DNA of 64,000 nt from an uncultured Roseovarius sp. (GCA_947497295.1 CANMFU010000001.1:1-64000); one strand, 5' to 3'; shown: positions 37,137 through 46,056, counted from the stretch's first letter. Notes: generated by a model not told the origin, from the letters alone. Made by a program: numbers and translations.

Positions 37137-37313
37137 TCGGACTATCGCGGGCCGCTGGGGGTGATCCCGATCAATCCGGGCGATGCGCTGTTCGAAGTGG
37201 TACATGATGCGCAAATTACGCAGATGGTTGTCGCGCCTGTCGTTGGGGCGGAGTTTGCGCTGGAGAACACGGCGCGCGGCAAGGGCGGCTTTGGTTCGAC
37301 CGGGGTGGGCTGA
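37137..37313 (+). pseudogene. dut: 3' remnant of the native dut
   Basis: SDYRGPLGVIPINPGDALFEV, then QMVVAPVV and ARGKGGFGSTG, are motifs 3-5 of an alphaproteobacterial dUTPase, in high-G+C DNA like the rest of the chromosome. Motifs 1 and 2 are missing here and lie at 35615-35849. An ATG in the inserted DNA at 37107 keeps this part open as a 68-residue frame, but without motifs 1-2 it cannot form a normal active site alone. Its TGA overlaps the moeB ATG, preserving the native dut-moeB coupling. Confidence 0.8.
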
Positions 37314-38359
37314 TGCTGTTGGTTCTGATCCTCGCTGGCGTGCTTTGGGGTCTGGGGGCGCTTTTGGGCACGCCCCGGCGCTTGCGCTGGGGGATGATCG
37401 CGTTTCTATGGGCTGGTGTGGTGCTGATGCATCTGATGCTGCCTGCGGCCTCGCCCCTGCGCGTCGCGACCGGCGGCAGTGCAGCGCTTTGGCTGCTGTT
37501 GGGCGGGTTTGCGGCGCTGGTGTTGATTTATCGCGCCGGGCTGCGCCGGGTGCGGGCGCGCGCGGAGGCGGGCAACGTGCCGGTCGAGCGCAGCGGCGCG
37601 TTTTCGGATGCCGAGCTGGAGCGTTACGCGCGCCATATCGTCCTGCGCGAGGTTGGCGGACCGGGACAGAAGAAGCTGAAAAACGCCAGTGTTCTGGTGA
37701 TCGGCGCGGGCGGTCTGGGATCGCCGGTAATGAGCTATCTGGGCGCGGCGGGTGTCGGCACGATCGGCGTGATCGACGATGACGTGGTCGATCTGTCCAA
37801 CCTCCAGCGGCAGGTGATTCACCGCGACGCGGATATCGGCGTGCCCAAGGTGCATTCCGCCGCCGCAGCCGTGCGCGCGCTGAACCCGCATGTGGAAATG
37901 CGCCCCTACGCGCGCCGCCTTACCGAAGACATCGCCGCCGATCTGTTTGCTGACTATGACATGATCCTTGACGGGACGGATAATTTTGCAACCCGGCATC
38001 TGGTGAACCGTACCGCGGTTGCCACCGGAAAACCTTTGATTTCCGGCGCTCTGGCCCAGTGGGAGGGGCAGCTGAGCGTGTTCGATCCCGCAAATGGCGC
38101 CCCCTGCTATGCCTGCATTTTCCCCGACATTCCGGCTGAGGGGCTGGCGCCGTCCTGCGCCGAGGCCGGTGTGATGGGGCCGCTGCCCGGCGTTATCGGT
38201 GCGATGATGGCGGGCGAGGCGATCAAGCTGATCACGGGCGCGGGCGCGCCGCTGCGCGGGACGCTGCTTATCTATGACGCGCTTTTTTCCGACGCGCGCC
38301 GCATTCAAATCAAACGCCGCGCGGATTGCGCCGTCTGCGGCACCAAGGAGGCCACATGA
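37313..38359 (+). CDS. moeB: HesA/MoeB/ThiF-family adenylyltransferase
   Basis: MoeB activates the C terminus of MoaD by adenylation for molybdopterin synthesis; ThiF relatives do the same for ThiS. The 348-residue product has two N-terminal transmembrane helices (about 2-20 and 26-75) before the E1 fold. The fold shows the nucleotide motif VIGAGGLGSPV near residue 130, DDVVDLSNLQRQ, GTDNFATR, and two zinc-binding CxxC pairs (CYAC and CAVC). Membrane-anchored MoeB forms are common in Rhodobacterales. It overlaps the dut remnant upstream and the M3 peptidase downstream. Confidence 0.85.
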   Translation: MLLVLILAGVLWGLGALLGTPRRLRWGMIAFLWAGVVLMHLMLPAASPLRVATGGSAALWLLLGGFAALVLIYRAGLRRVRARAEAGNVPVERSGAFSDAELERYARHIVLREVGGPGQKKLKNASVLVIGAGGLGSPVMSYLGAAGVGTIGVIDDDVVDLSNLQRQVIHRDADIGVPKVHSAAAAVRALNPHVEMRPYARRLTEDIAADLFADYDMILDGTDNFATRHLVNRTAVATGKPLISGALAQWEGQLSVFDPANGAPCYACIFPDIPAEGLAPSCAEAGVMGPLPGVIGAMMAGEAIKLITGAGAPLRGTLLIYDALFSDARRIQIKRRADCAVCGTKEAT

Positions 38360-40368
38360 CCAATCCGCTCCTGGGCGCATGGGACACCCCCTTTGCCGTC
38401 GCTCCGTTCGACCGTATCGATGATGCCGATTTTGCCCCTGCGCTGGAAACGGCCCTGACGCTGGCGCGCGCCGAGATCGCGGCGATTGCCGAGGATCCCG
38501 AGGCGCCGACATTTGCCAACACCATTGAGGCGCTGGAAGCATCGGGCAAGGCGCTGGACAAGGTGCTGAGCGTTTTCTTCACGGTTGCCGGGGCGGACAG
38601 CAATCCGGCACGCCAAGCGTTGCAGCGGGATTTTGCGCCGAAACTGTCGGCGTATTCTTCGTGGATTTACGCTCAAAAGCCGCTTTTTGCCCGGATCGAG
38701 GGGCTGTGGAAGCAGCGCGAAACGCTGGAGCTGAGCGATGAGCAGGCGCGCGTCTTGATGCTGACGCATCGCGGTTTCGTGCGTCATGGCGCAGCCCTTA
38801 ATGGGGCTGAAGAGGCGCGGATGCAGGCCATCATGGCGCGGCTGGCCGAACTGGGCACGGCCTTCACTCAGAACCTGCTGGCCGACGAGGCGGGCTGGCA
38901 TATGAAACTGGGCGAGGACGATCTGGTAGGGTTGCCAGACTTCCTCATCCGCAGCGCACGCGCGGCGGGCGCTGAGAAGGGGCTGGACGGGCCGATCATC
39001 ACATTGTCGCGCTCGCTGATCGTGCCGTTCCTGCAATTCTCGCCGCGCCGCGATCTGCGCAAGCGGGCGTTTGATGCGTGGACCGCGAGGGGCGCCAATG
39101 GCGGCGACACGGATAACCGCGGAAACGCGGCTGAAACGCTGGCGCTGCGGCATGAACGCGCGCAGCTTCTGGGCTATGACAGCTTTGCCGCGTTCAAGCT
39201 GGAGACGGAGATGGCCAAGACGCCGGGCGCCGTGCGCGACCTCCTGGTGCAGGTCTGGGAACCGGCCAAGGCGCAGGCCGATCGTGATGCCGAGTTGCTG
39301 ACCGAAATGATGCGCGAGGATGGCATCAACGCGGATCTGGCGCCGTGGGACTGGCGTTATTACGCCGAAAAACGCAGGCAGGCCGAGCATGATCTGGATG
39401 AGGCCGAGCTGAAGCCCTACCTGCAATTGAACCGCATGATCGAGGCCGCGTTCGCCTGCGCAAACCGTCTGTTCGGGCTGGAGTTCAGGCCGGTGCAGAT
39501 CCCGCTTTACCATCACGATTGCCGGGCATGGGAGGTGACGCGCGGCGGCGAACATATCGCTGTCTTCATTGGCGATTATTTCGCGCGCGCCTCCAAACGA
39601 TCCGGCGCGTGGTGCAGTGCGATGCGCGGTCAGGCGAAGTTCCCTGAAAAACAGGGGCCGGTCGTCATCAACGTGTGCAACTTTGCCAAGGGCGATCCGG
39701 CGCTGCTGAGCTATGACGACGCGCGCACGCTGTTTCACGAATTTGGCCATGCGCTGCATCAGATGCTGTCGGACGTGACCTACGAGAGCGTCAGCGGCAC
39801 CTCGGTTGCGCGCGATTTCGTGGAACTGCCCAGCCAGCTTTATGAGCATTGGCTGGAGGTGCCCGAGGTGCTGCGCGAATTTGCGACCCACGCGGAGACG
39901 GGCGCGCCGATGCCGCAGGCGCTGCTGCAAAAGGTGCTGGATGCCGCGACATTCGACATGGGGTTCCAGACGGTCGAATATGTGGCGTCGGCGCTGGTCG
40001 ACCTCAGCTTTCACGATGGCGCGCCGCCCGCCGATCCGATGGCGCGGCAGGCCGAGGTGCTGGCAGAAATCGGCATGCCCGAGGCGATCACGATGCGCCA
40101 TGCAACGCCGCAGTTTGCGCATGTGTTCGCCGGGGATGGCTATAGTTCGGGCTATTACAGCTACATGTGGTCCGAGGTGATGGACGCCGATGCCTTCGCC
40201 TCGTTCGAGGAGGCAGGCGGCGCATTCGATCCCGAGCGCGCCCGCGCGCTGGAGCAGCACATCCTGTCGCGCGGCGGATCGGCCGACGCGGAGGAGCTGT
40301 ATCTGGCATTTCGCGGGCAGTTGCCAGACGCCCGCGCGCTGCTGAAAGGTCGCGGGCTGGTTAGCTGA
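38356..40368 (+). CDS. M3-family oligopeptidase (oligopeptidase A/Dcp-like)
   Basis: The 670-residue cytoplasmic zinc metallopeptidase contains the HExxH motif in LFHEFGHALHQML near residue 459 and the third-ligand region FVELPSQLYEHW near residue 490. It begins like OpdA/Dcp proteins (NPLLGAWDTPFAVAPFDRI) and has the full family length. M3 enzymes cut short peptides, including released signal peptides. ATG 38356 follows AAGGAGG and overlaps the moeB stop. Confidence 0.92.
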   Translation: MTNPLLGAWDTPFAVAPFDRIDDADFAPALETALTLARAEIAAIAEDPEAPTFANTIEALEASGKALDKVLSVFFTVAGADSNPARQALQRDFAPKLSAYSSWIYAQKPLFARIEGLWKQRETLELSDEQARVLMLTHRGFVRHGAALNGAEEARMQAIMARLAELGTAFTQNLLADEAGWHMKLGEDDLVGLPDFLIRSARAAGAEKGLDGPIITLSRSLIVPFLQFSPRRDLRKRAFDAWTARGANGGDTDNRGNAAETLALRHERAQLLGYDSFAAFKLETEMAKTPGAVRDLLVQVWEPAKAQADRDAELLTEMMREDGINADLAPWDWRYYAEKRRQAEHDLDEAELKPYLQLNRMIEAAFACANRLFGLEFRPVQIPLYHHDCRAWEVTRGGEHIAVFIGDYFARASKRSGAWCSAMRGQAKFPEKQGPVVINVCNFAKGDPALLSYDDARTLFHEFGHALHQMLSDVTYESVSGTSVARDFVELPSQLYEHWLEVPEVLREFATHAETGAPMPQALLQKVLDAATFDMGFQTVEYVASALVDLSFHDGAPPADPMARQAEVLAEIGMPEAITMRHATPQFAHVFAGDGYSSGYYSYMWSEVMDADAFASFEEAGGAFDPERARALEQHILSRGGSADAEELYLAFRGQLPDARALLKGRGLVS

Positions 40369-40424
40369 ACTTGCGCGAAGGTGTGCGGAGTGGCATGGTC
40401 AGCCAGACCCTTGGAGAGGTTAAG

Positions 40425-40880
40425 ATGCGTAAATTCATGGTGGTGCTGGACGACAGCCGCGAATGCCTGAACGCCATGCGCTTTGCTGCGATGCGCGCCG
40501 CCCGCACTCAAGGCGGCGTGACCATCCTTTCGATCATCCCGCCCGAAGAATTCAACCATTGGATCGGTGTCGGCGACATCATGCGCGAGGAACAGCGCGA
40601 GCGGATCGAGGCGCATTTCGAGGTTTTCGCCAAATGGATGCGTGACAAACAGGGCGTCGACCCCGAATTGGTTATCCGCGAGGGCGAGCCCGTGGCCGAG
40701 ATCATCGCCCAGATCGCCGAAGATCCGGAGGTTGGCGTGCTGGTACTGGGCGCGTCGGCGGATCGGGGTGGGCCCGGCCCGCTGGTCAGCCAGATGAGCC
40801 GCGGGGCAGGCAGCCTGCCCATCCCCATCACCATCGTACCGGGCGATCTGAGCAAGGACCGGCTGGAGATGATTACCTGA
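40425..40880 (+). CDS. Universal stress protein (UspA family)
   Basis: The 151-residue product has the Usp fold: KFMVVLDDSRECLNAM at the N terminus, a central helical stretch, and the ATP-binding signature GVLVLGASADRGGPGPLVS near residue 105 (G-x2-G-x9-G-S/T-like). It binds nucleotide and is usually induced by stress or growth arrest. The ATG at 40425 follows GGAGAGG; upstream in-frame ATGs have no ribosome site. Confidence 0.88.
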   Translation: MRKFMVVLDDSRECLNAMRFAAMRAARTQGGVTILSIIPPEEFNHWIGVGDIMREEQRERIEAHFEVFAKWMRDKQGVDPELVIREGEPVAEIIAQIAEDPEVGVLVLGASADRGGPGPLVSQMSRGAGSLPIPITIVPGDLSKDRLEMIT

Positions 40881-40973
40881 GCGGGTAGCAAAGACAGTTT
40901 AGAATGGTTCCAAACCTTGACTCTGTCTGTGCCGAGGCGCATATGCTGTCTTAGCAAATACAAGGGGTGTCCC

Positions 40974-41537
40974 ATGTTCATTCAGACCGAATCCACGCCG
41001 AACCCGGCCACACTGAAATTCCTGCCGGGACAGAATGTTCTGCCCGTGGGTACCGCCGATTTTCCATCGCCCGAGAATGCGGGTGCATCGCCGCTGGCCA
41101 CGCGCCTCTTTGCGGTCGAGGGTGTCACCGGCGTCTTTTTTGGCAACGACTTCGTGACGGTTACCAAGGCGGACGGAACCGAGTGGGACCATATCAAGCC
41201 GGCACTTCTGGGCGCGATCATGGAGCATTTCCAATCTGGTCTGCCGGTGATGAAGGATGGCGGCACGGCTGCGTCCGGCCATTCCGAGCATACCGGCGAA
41301 GATAGCGAAATTGTCAACCAAATCAAGGAATTGCTTGATACTCGAGTGCGCCCCGCTGTGGCGCAGGATGGCGGAGACATCACCTTTCACGGGTTTGATC
41401 GCGGCATTGTCTATCTGCACATGCAGGGCGCCTGCGCCGGTTGTCCGTCCTCGACCATCACCCTGAAAATGGGGATCGAAAACCTGTTGCGCCACTATAT
41501 CCCCGAAGTAACCGAAGTGCGCCCCATTGGTGTCTGA
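40974..41537 (+). CDS. NfuA-type Fe-S cluster scaffold protein
   Basis: The 187-residue product has the Nfu N-terminal domain (MFIQTESTPNPATLKFLPG) and the C-terminal NifU domain with the cluster-binding C-A-G-C in GACAGCPSST near residue 153. It delivers iron-sulfur clusters to target apoproteins. In alphaproteobacteria this gene commonly precedes tsaB, as here, where the two overlap by eight bases. Confidence 0.93.
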   Translation: MFIQTESTPNPATLKFLPGQNVLPVGTADFPSPENAGASPLATRLFAVEGVTGVFFGNDFVTVTKADGTEWDHIKPALLGAIMEHFQSGLPVMKDGGTAASGHSEHTGEDSEIVNQIKELLDTRVRPAVAQDGGDITFHGFDRGIVYLHMQGACAGCPSSTITLKMGIENLLRHYIPEVTEVRPIGV

Positions 41538-42120
41538 CGCGTACATTCTGGGCTTTGATACATCGGCCGCGCATTGCGCGGCCGCTTTGCTATGCGGCTC
41601 CAGCATGGTGGCAATGCGCAGCGAAGCCATGACGCGCGGGCAGGCCGAACGCCTGATGCCGCTGTTGGAGGACGTGCTGGCCGATGCGGGCATCGTTTGG
41701 GGCGATCTGGCGCGTATCGGCGTTGGCGTTGGGCCGGGCAATTTCACCGGCATCCGCATTGGCGTGTCCGCTGCGCGCGGGCTGGCGCTGGCACTTCAGA
41801 TCCCGGCGATTGGGGTTACCGGCTTTCAGGCGATATCGCTGGACGAGACGGCGCCGCATATCGCCGCTATCGCAGCCCCGCGCGATCATGTTTATATTCA
41901 GACGCCGGACGGCACGCAGTCGCTGGTGAAGGTGGCCGAAGCCGAAGCCATGGACGCGCCGCTGCGCTATTTGCCCGAGGCTGGGGAAATGGCCTGCCGG
42001 ATTGCCCGGCTGGCCGCTGCCGCGACGCCCGGACCCGCGCCTGCGCCGCTGTATTTGCGCGCGGCGGATGCGGCGCCTGCGCGTGATGCGCCCCCGGTGA
42101 TGCTTGATGTGCGCGACTGA
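41530..42120 (+). CDS. tsaB: tRNA threonylcarbamoyladenosine biosynthesis protein TsaB
   Basis: TsaB supports TsaD in the t6A37 modification of ANN-decoding tRNAs. The 196-residue product has the ASKHA-type N terminus ILGFDTSAAHCAAALL, the SEAMTRGQAERLMPLLEDVL segment and GVGPGNFTGIRIGVSAARGLALAL near residue 72. GTG 41530 is preferred to TTG 41527. It overlaps both the Nfu gene and rimI, giving nfu-tsaB-rimI. Confidence 0.92.
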   Translation: MSDAYILGFDTSAAHCAAALLCGSSMVAMRSEAMTRGQAERLMPLLEDVLADAGIVWGDLARIGVGVGPGNFTGIRIGVSAARGLALALQIPAIGVTGFQAISLDETAPHIAAIAAPRDHVYIQTPDGTQSLVKVAEAEAMDAPLRYLPEAGEMACRIARLAAAATPGPAPAPLYLRAADAAPARDAPPVMLDVRD

Positions 42121-42529
42121 GGATATGGCCCGCCTGCACAGCCGCGCCTTTGCCGGGCACGGCCGGGGATGGAGCGCGGACGAGTTTGCAGAGCTGCTAG
42201 CCTCGCCTTTGACATGCTTCTGCGCTGGACCGCACGGTTTTGCCATATCGCGGGTGATTGCGGATGAGGCCGAGCTTTTGACGCTGGCGACGGACCCAGA
42301 GCATCGCAGGCAAGGTGTTGGTGCGGCGTTGCTGGCTGCCGTTGAGGCCGATGTTGCTGCGCGCGGCGCACTGCGGCACTATCTTGAGGTTGCCGCCGAC
42401 AACACTGCCGCCCGTGCGTTATACAGCCGCGCTGGGTATAGTCAGACGGGGCGGCGGGCCGGGTATTACGCGCGTCGGGAGGGCGATCATGTCGACGCTC
42501 TGTTGATGGAAAAGTCGTTGCGCACCTGA
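42107..42529 (+). CDS. rimI: Ribosomal-protein-alanine N-acetyltransferase-like GNAT protein
   Basis: The 140-residue product is a GNAT acetyltransferase with the acetyl-CoA loop RRQGVGAALL near residue 67 and the conserved A-R-A-L-Y-S-R-A-G-Y near residue 103. Position directly after tsaB is standard for RimI. ATG 42107 lies inside tsaB; ATG 42125 is a possible later start. Confidence 0.88.
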   Translation: MCATEDMARLHSRAFAGHGRGWSADEFAELLASPLTCFCAGPHGFAISRVIADEAELLTLATDPEHRRQGVGAALLAAVEADVAARGALRHYLEVAADNTAARALYSRAGYSQTGRRAGYYARREGDHVDALLMEKSLRT

Positions 42530-42617
42530 CGCCCGCCCGATGCAAAACTACCGCAGGCGGTACGCTCGTGCATAGCGGGCGCTTGCCAAGCCGCCGGATT
42601 GGGGGCTACCAAAGGTG

Positions 42618-43535
42618 ATGCAGATTTACCTTCCCATAGCCGAAGTGTCGGTCAACGCCTTTTTATTGCTGGGCCTTGGCGGGCTGGTCGGCGTGCTATC
42701 GGGCATGTTCGGCGTCGGCGGAGGGTTCCTGATGACCCCGCTGCTGTTTTTTATCGGCATTCCGCCCCCCGTGGCCGTGGCAACGGGCGCGAACCAGATT
42801 GTCGCATCTTCCTTTTCGGCTGTTTTGGCACATTTCAGGCGGCGTGCGGTGGATCTGAGGATGGGTACCGTCCTGCTGATCGGCGGCCTCTTTGGTGCCG
42901 CGCTGGGTGTCATGTTGTTCAACTACCTCAAGGCGCTGGGGCAAGTCGATCTGCTGGTCACACTGTTCTATGTGGTGTTTCTGGGCATCATCGGCATGCT
43001 GATGTTTGTGGAAAGCCTGCGCGCCATTCGCCGCGCGCGCGGCGGCAAACCTGCAACCAAGCGCAAAAAACATACCTGGATTCAGAAGCTGCCGCTCAAA
43101 ATGCGGTTTCGCGCCTCCGGCCTGTATATCAGCGTTATCCCCCCGCTTCTTGTGGGGCTGTCGGTGGGCGTGCTGGCGGCGATTATGGGCGTTGGCGGCG
43201 GGTTCATCATGGTGCCGGCGATGATCTACCTGCTGGGCATGCCGACCAAGGTGGTCATCGGCACGTCGCTGTTCCAGATCATCTTTGTCGCCGCATTCAC
43301 CACAATGTTGCATGCGGTCAGCAGCCAGATCGTTGATGTGGTGTTGGCCGTCCTGCTGCTGGTGGGCGGCGTTGTCGGCGCGCAGTTCGGCACGCGGATC
43401 GGCAGCAAGATGAAGGCCGAACAGTTGCGCATCCTGCTGGCCATTCTGGTGTTGGCGGTTTGTTTCAAGCTGGGGCTGGACCTGCTGATTGAGCCGCGCG
43501 AGGTGTATTCGATCAGCAGCGCGGACGCATCATGA
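42618..43535 (+). CDS. TauE/SafE-family sulfite/anion exporter
   Basis: The 305-residue inner-membrane protein has two halves of about four helices each, with the repeated glycine motif GMFGVGGGFLMTPLL near residue 29 and MGVGGGFIMVPAMIY near residue 190, typical of TauE/SafE. A basic cytoplasmic loop (R-A-R-G-G-K-P) separates them. The pairing with a TIGR02186 gene, which overlaps its stop, recurs in alphaproteobacteria. The substrate is likely an organosulfonate or sulfite but is not proven. ATG 42618 is chosen over GTG 42615. Confidence 0.88.
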   Translation: MQIYLPIAEVSVNAFLLLGLGGLVGVLSGMFGVGGGFLMTPLLFFIGIPPPVAVATGANQIVASSFSAVLAHFRRRAVDLRMGTVLLIGGLFGAALGVMLFNYLKALGQVDLLVTLFYVVFLGIIGMLMFVESLRAIRRARGGKPATKRKKHTWIQKLPLKMRFRASGLYISVIPPLLVGLSVGVLAAIMGVGGGFIMVPAMIYLLGMPTKVVIGTSLFQIIFVAAFTTMLHAVSSQIVDVVLAVLLLVGGVVGAQFGTRIGSKMKAEQLRILLAILVLAVCFKLGLDLLIEPREVYSISSADAS

Positions 43536-44293
43536 GGGCGCGTCTGGCGGTTGCGCTGCTTTTGCTGGCTGCGCTGCCGGTGCGCGGCGAAGAGGTGGTT
43601 CTGGGGCTCAGCCAGAACAGCGTGTCGATTGATACCACCTTTAGCGGCTCGCAAATTCTGCTGTTCGGCGCGATCAAGCGCGAGGTGGCGATCCCGCCCG
43701 ACGAGCTGGGCGTCGTTGTCACCATTGCCGGGCCCAGCCAGCCGCTGGATGTGCGCCGCAAAGAGCGCCGGTTTGGTATCTGGGTCAATGTGGATGCCGT
43801 CGAGGTCGACAGTGCGCCCAGCTTTTACGCGGTGGCGACCAGCGGCCCGTGGGATGATGTGCTGACCCAGGTCGAGGATTTACGCCATAAAATATCGATC
43901 CCGCGCGCGATCCGGTCGGTCGGCGCGCCCAGTACTGTTGAAAGAGCGCAGGATTTCACCGATGCGGTGATCCGTATCCGCACCCGAAACGGGGCCTACC
44001 AGATCCGCGAGGGCGCGGTTGAGCTGTCCGAGCAGACGCTGTTCCGCACCTCGGTCGACTTGCCGTCGAACCTGGCCGAGGGCGGCTATGTCACGCGCAT
44101 TTTCCTGACCCGCAGCGGCAATGTGGTGTCGGAGTACGAGACTGTTATTGACGTCCGCAAGGTCGGGATGGAGCGCTGGCTGTTCGAGTTGTCACGCGAG
44201 AACGCGATGATTTATGGCCTGATGTCGCTGGCCATCGCCATTGCCGCAGGGTGGGCCGCATCGATGGCGTTCCGGCTGTTGCGGCGGGGTTAG
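43532..44293 (+). CDS. TIGR02186 family membrane-anchored protein
   Basis: The 253-residue product has a signal peptide (residues 1-19), a periplasmic beta-rich domain with S-I-D-T-T-F-S-G-S-Q-I-L-L-F-G-A near residue 32, and a C-terminal transmembrane helix (about 225-247). This is the TIGR02186 layout. It is coupled to the TauE/SafE exporter by an ATGA overlap and probably assists it; the molecular role is unknown. Its stop overlaps the convergent imuA by four bases. Confidence 0.82.
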   Translation: MRARLAVALLLLAALPVRGEEVVLGLSQNSVSIDTTFSGSQILLFGAIKREVAIPPDELGVVVTIAGPSQPLDVRRKERRFGIWVNVDAVEVDSAPSFYAVATSGPWDDVLTQVEDLRHKISIPRAIRSVGAPSTVERAQDFTDAVIRIRTRNGAYQIREGAVELSEQTLFRTSVDLPSNLAEGGYVTRIFLTRSGNVVSEYETVIDVRKVGMERWLFELSRENAMIYGLMSLAIAIAAGWAASMAFRLLRRG

Positions 44294-44907
44294 GCTGCGA
44301 TTTCGGCTTTGGCCATAGCCCAGCGTCCGGGCGCGCCGCTCAGGTGCCAGCTGGCGGGCGGCGCTGTGCGGGCGCGGGCGCGGGTCAGGGTCCAGCCGCG
44401 GGCGCCGGGCCTATGGGCCAGGGCCATGTGCCAGCGTGTCTCGATCCCCGGTGCGCCGCCTGTGCCGGGCGTCAGGATCAGCCCCAGAGGTGCGGCCTTG
44501 CCCGTCTCTGTGCTTGCCTCGGCACCCGTTTCGGCGGCCAGATGCAGACGGCGCACCGGCGTCAGGCCGGGCGGGCCGGGCAGATCGGCCACCACCAGGG
44601 GCGCAGCGCCGCTGCGCAATGCCTCCTCCAGCGTCCATAACATATCTGCAGGCCGCTCGGGCGCGATCCAGATAAACCGCTCTGGCCCGGTAAAGGCAAC
44701 AATGGCGTCAGGGTTCAGCGCGGCACCCTGCCAGGGCGATGCGATCCACAACACAGGCCCTTGGGTGGCCGCCGCGACAATCATCGCAAAGGTGTAGCGC
44801 GCGGCGCCGCATGCCTCGTGCAGGCGCGCCAGCGGCAGGGCCAGATCACCCAGCACCTGCAGGGCTGGGCGGATGGTTTGCGGGTGGAGATTCGGAAGGG
44901 CACTCAT
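44290..44907 (-). CDS. imuA: ImuA-like SOS-response protein (orphan)
   Basis: ImuA is a RecA-like accessory of the ImuA-ImuB-DnaE2 translesion mutasome. The 205-residue product has the family segments R-L-H-E-A-C-G-A near residue 29, GPVLWIASPW near residue 50, L-W-T-L-E-E-A-L-R-S-G-A-A near residue 88, R-R-L-H-L-A-A-E near residue 119 and the C-terminal T-R-W and W-T-L-T-R-A-R-A-R-T blocks. A GTTC-N7-GTTC LexA box lies 17 bp upstream. No imuB or dnaE2 follows, since the next gene is convergent, so it would have to act with partners encoded elsewhere. Confidence 0.65.
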   Translation of the reverse strand: MSALPNLHPQTIRPALQVLGDLALPLARLHEACGAARYTFAMIVAAATQGPVLWIASPWQGAALNPDAIVAFTGPERFIWIAPERPADMLWTLEEALRSGAAPLVVADLPGPPGLTPVRRLHLAAETGAEASTETGKAAPLGLILTPGTGGAPGIETRWHMALAHRPGARGWTLTRARARTAPPASWHLSGAPGRWAMAKAEIAA

Positions 44908-44923
44908 AGGTTCAGGGTAATGT

Positions 44924-44938
44924 GTTCGCTAAATGTTC
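44924..44938 (-). promoter_or_regulatory. LexA/SOS box upstream of imuA
   Basis: GTTC at 44924-44927 and GTTC at 44935-44938 are separated by exactly seven bases. This is the direct-repeat LexA operator known from Rhodobacter and other alphaproteobacteria. It lies in the gap between divergent imuA and the aldo/keto reductase, nearest to imuA. Confidence 0.75.
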
Positions 44939-45012
44939 TCAATCCTATTTTGCACGTGACGCGGCCTGCGAACAGGTTACGTTGCGCGCAAGCGATGAAA
45001 GGAATACCCGCG

Positions 45013-46056
45013 ATGAAGATGAATCCGCTTGGCCGTACCGGCCTGATGGTGTCCGAGCTGTGCCTTGGCTCGATGACCTGGGGCACCCAGAACACCGAAG
45101 CCGACGGGCACGCTCAGATCAACCGCGCGCTGGAGCGAGGCATCAATTTTATCGACACGGCCGAGATGTATCCGGTTACGCCCAAGACCGCCGAAACCCA
45201 AGGCCGCACCGAAGAGATCATCGGCACATGGCTGGCCGCCACCGGGCGGCGCGATGATGTCATTATCGCCAGCAAAATCAACGGGCCGGGCATGTCCTAT
45301 GTGCGAGGCGGCGGGCCGATCAATGCAGAAGGGGTGCGGCAAGCCGTCGAAGATTCGCTGAAGCGGATGCAGACCGATCATATCGACCTTTATCAGCTGC
45401 ACTGGCCCAATCGGGGCAGCTATATGTTTCGCCAGAACTGGGACTATGACCCGTCCGGGCAGGACACTGCCGCAGTGCTGGATGACATGGCCGAAACGCT
45501 GGAGGCGCTTGCCGCCGAAGTCGCGCGCGGCACCATCCGCCATATCGGCCTGTCGAACGAAAGCGCGTGGGGCACCGCGCAGTTTTTGCGGCTGGCACAG
45601 GCGAACGGCTGGCCACGCGTGGCCAGTATCCAGAACGAATATTCGCTGCTGTGCCGCCTCTACGACACCGATCTGGCCGAGCTGAGCGCGCATGAGAATG
45701 TCGGCTTGCTGGCTTTTTCGCCCCTTGCGGCGGGGCTGCTGACGGGCAAATATCAGGGCGGCGCCGTGCCGGATGGCTCGCGCATGTCGATCATTGAGGA
45801 TCTCGGCGGACGGGCCACGCCGCGCGCTTTTGCCGCCGTGCAGACCTATCTGGGCATTGCCGCGCGCCATGATTTGCACCCGGTTCAGATGGCGCTGGGA
45901 TGGACATTGACGCGGCCCTTCATAGCCTCGTCCATCTTTGGCGCAACGACGATGGCGCAGCTGGATCTGGCGTTGGGCGCGGCGGATATCACCCTCAGCG
46001 ATGCGGTTATGGATGAGATAGCGACAGCCCATCGCGCGCATCCCATGCCATACTGA
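45013..46056 (+). CDS. Aldo/keto reductase (Tas-like)
   Basis: The 347-residue product is a (beta/alpha)8 NADPH-dependent oxidoreductase. It begins NPLGRTGLMVSELCLGSMTWG and has the catalytic Asp and Tyr in FIDTAEMYPV near residue 53, followed by Lys in IIASKINGPG and His in YQLHWPNRG near residue 131. The Tas subfamily resemblance (TAEMYP and the long LHWPNRGSYMF region) is good. The natural substrate is unknown. The ATG at 45013 follows AAAGGAAT. Confidence 0.88.
   Translation: MKMNPLGRTGLMVSELCLGSMTWGTQNTEADGHAQINRALERGINFIDTAEMYPVTPKTAETQGRTEEIIGTWLAATGRRDDVIIASKINGPGMSYVRGGGPINAEGVRQAVEDSLKRMQTDHIDLYQLHWPNRGSYMFRQNWDYDPSGQDTAAVLDDMAETLEALAAEVARGTIRHIGLSNESAWGTAQFLRLAQANGWPRVASIQNEYSLLCRLYDTDLAELSAHENVGLLAFSPLAAGLLTGKYQGGAVPDGSRMSIIEDLGGRATPRAFAAVQTYLGIAARHDLHPVQMALGWTLTRPFIASSIFGATTMAQLDLALGAADITLSDAVMDEIATAHRAHPMPY

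Noticed and set aside
37107-37313. The 68-codon frame MNFIHVPVLRSDYRG... as a genuine small gene
   Set aside because: From residue 11 onward it is motifs 3-5 of dUTPase; the ATG comes from inserted DNA, so it is the 3' remnant of dut.
38305-40260. A 651-codon minus-strand frame opposite the M3 peptidase
   Set aside because: Arg/Gln/His-rich shadow translation with no motif; the plus strand carries the HExxH peptidase.
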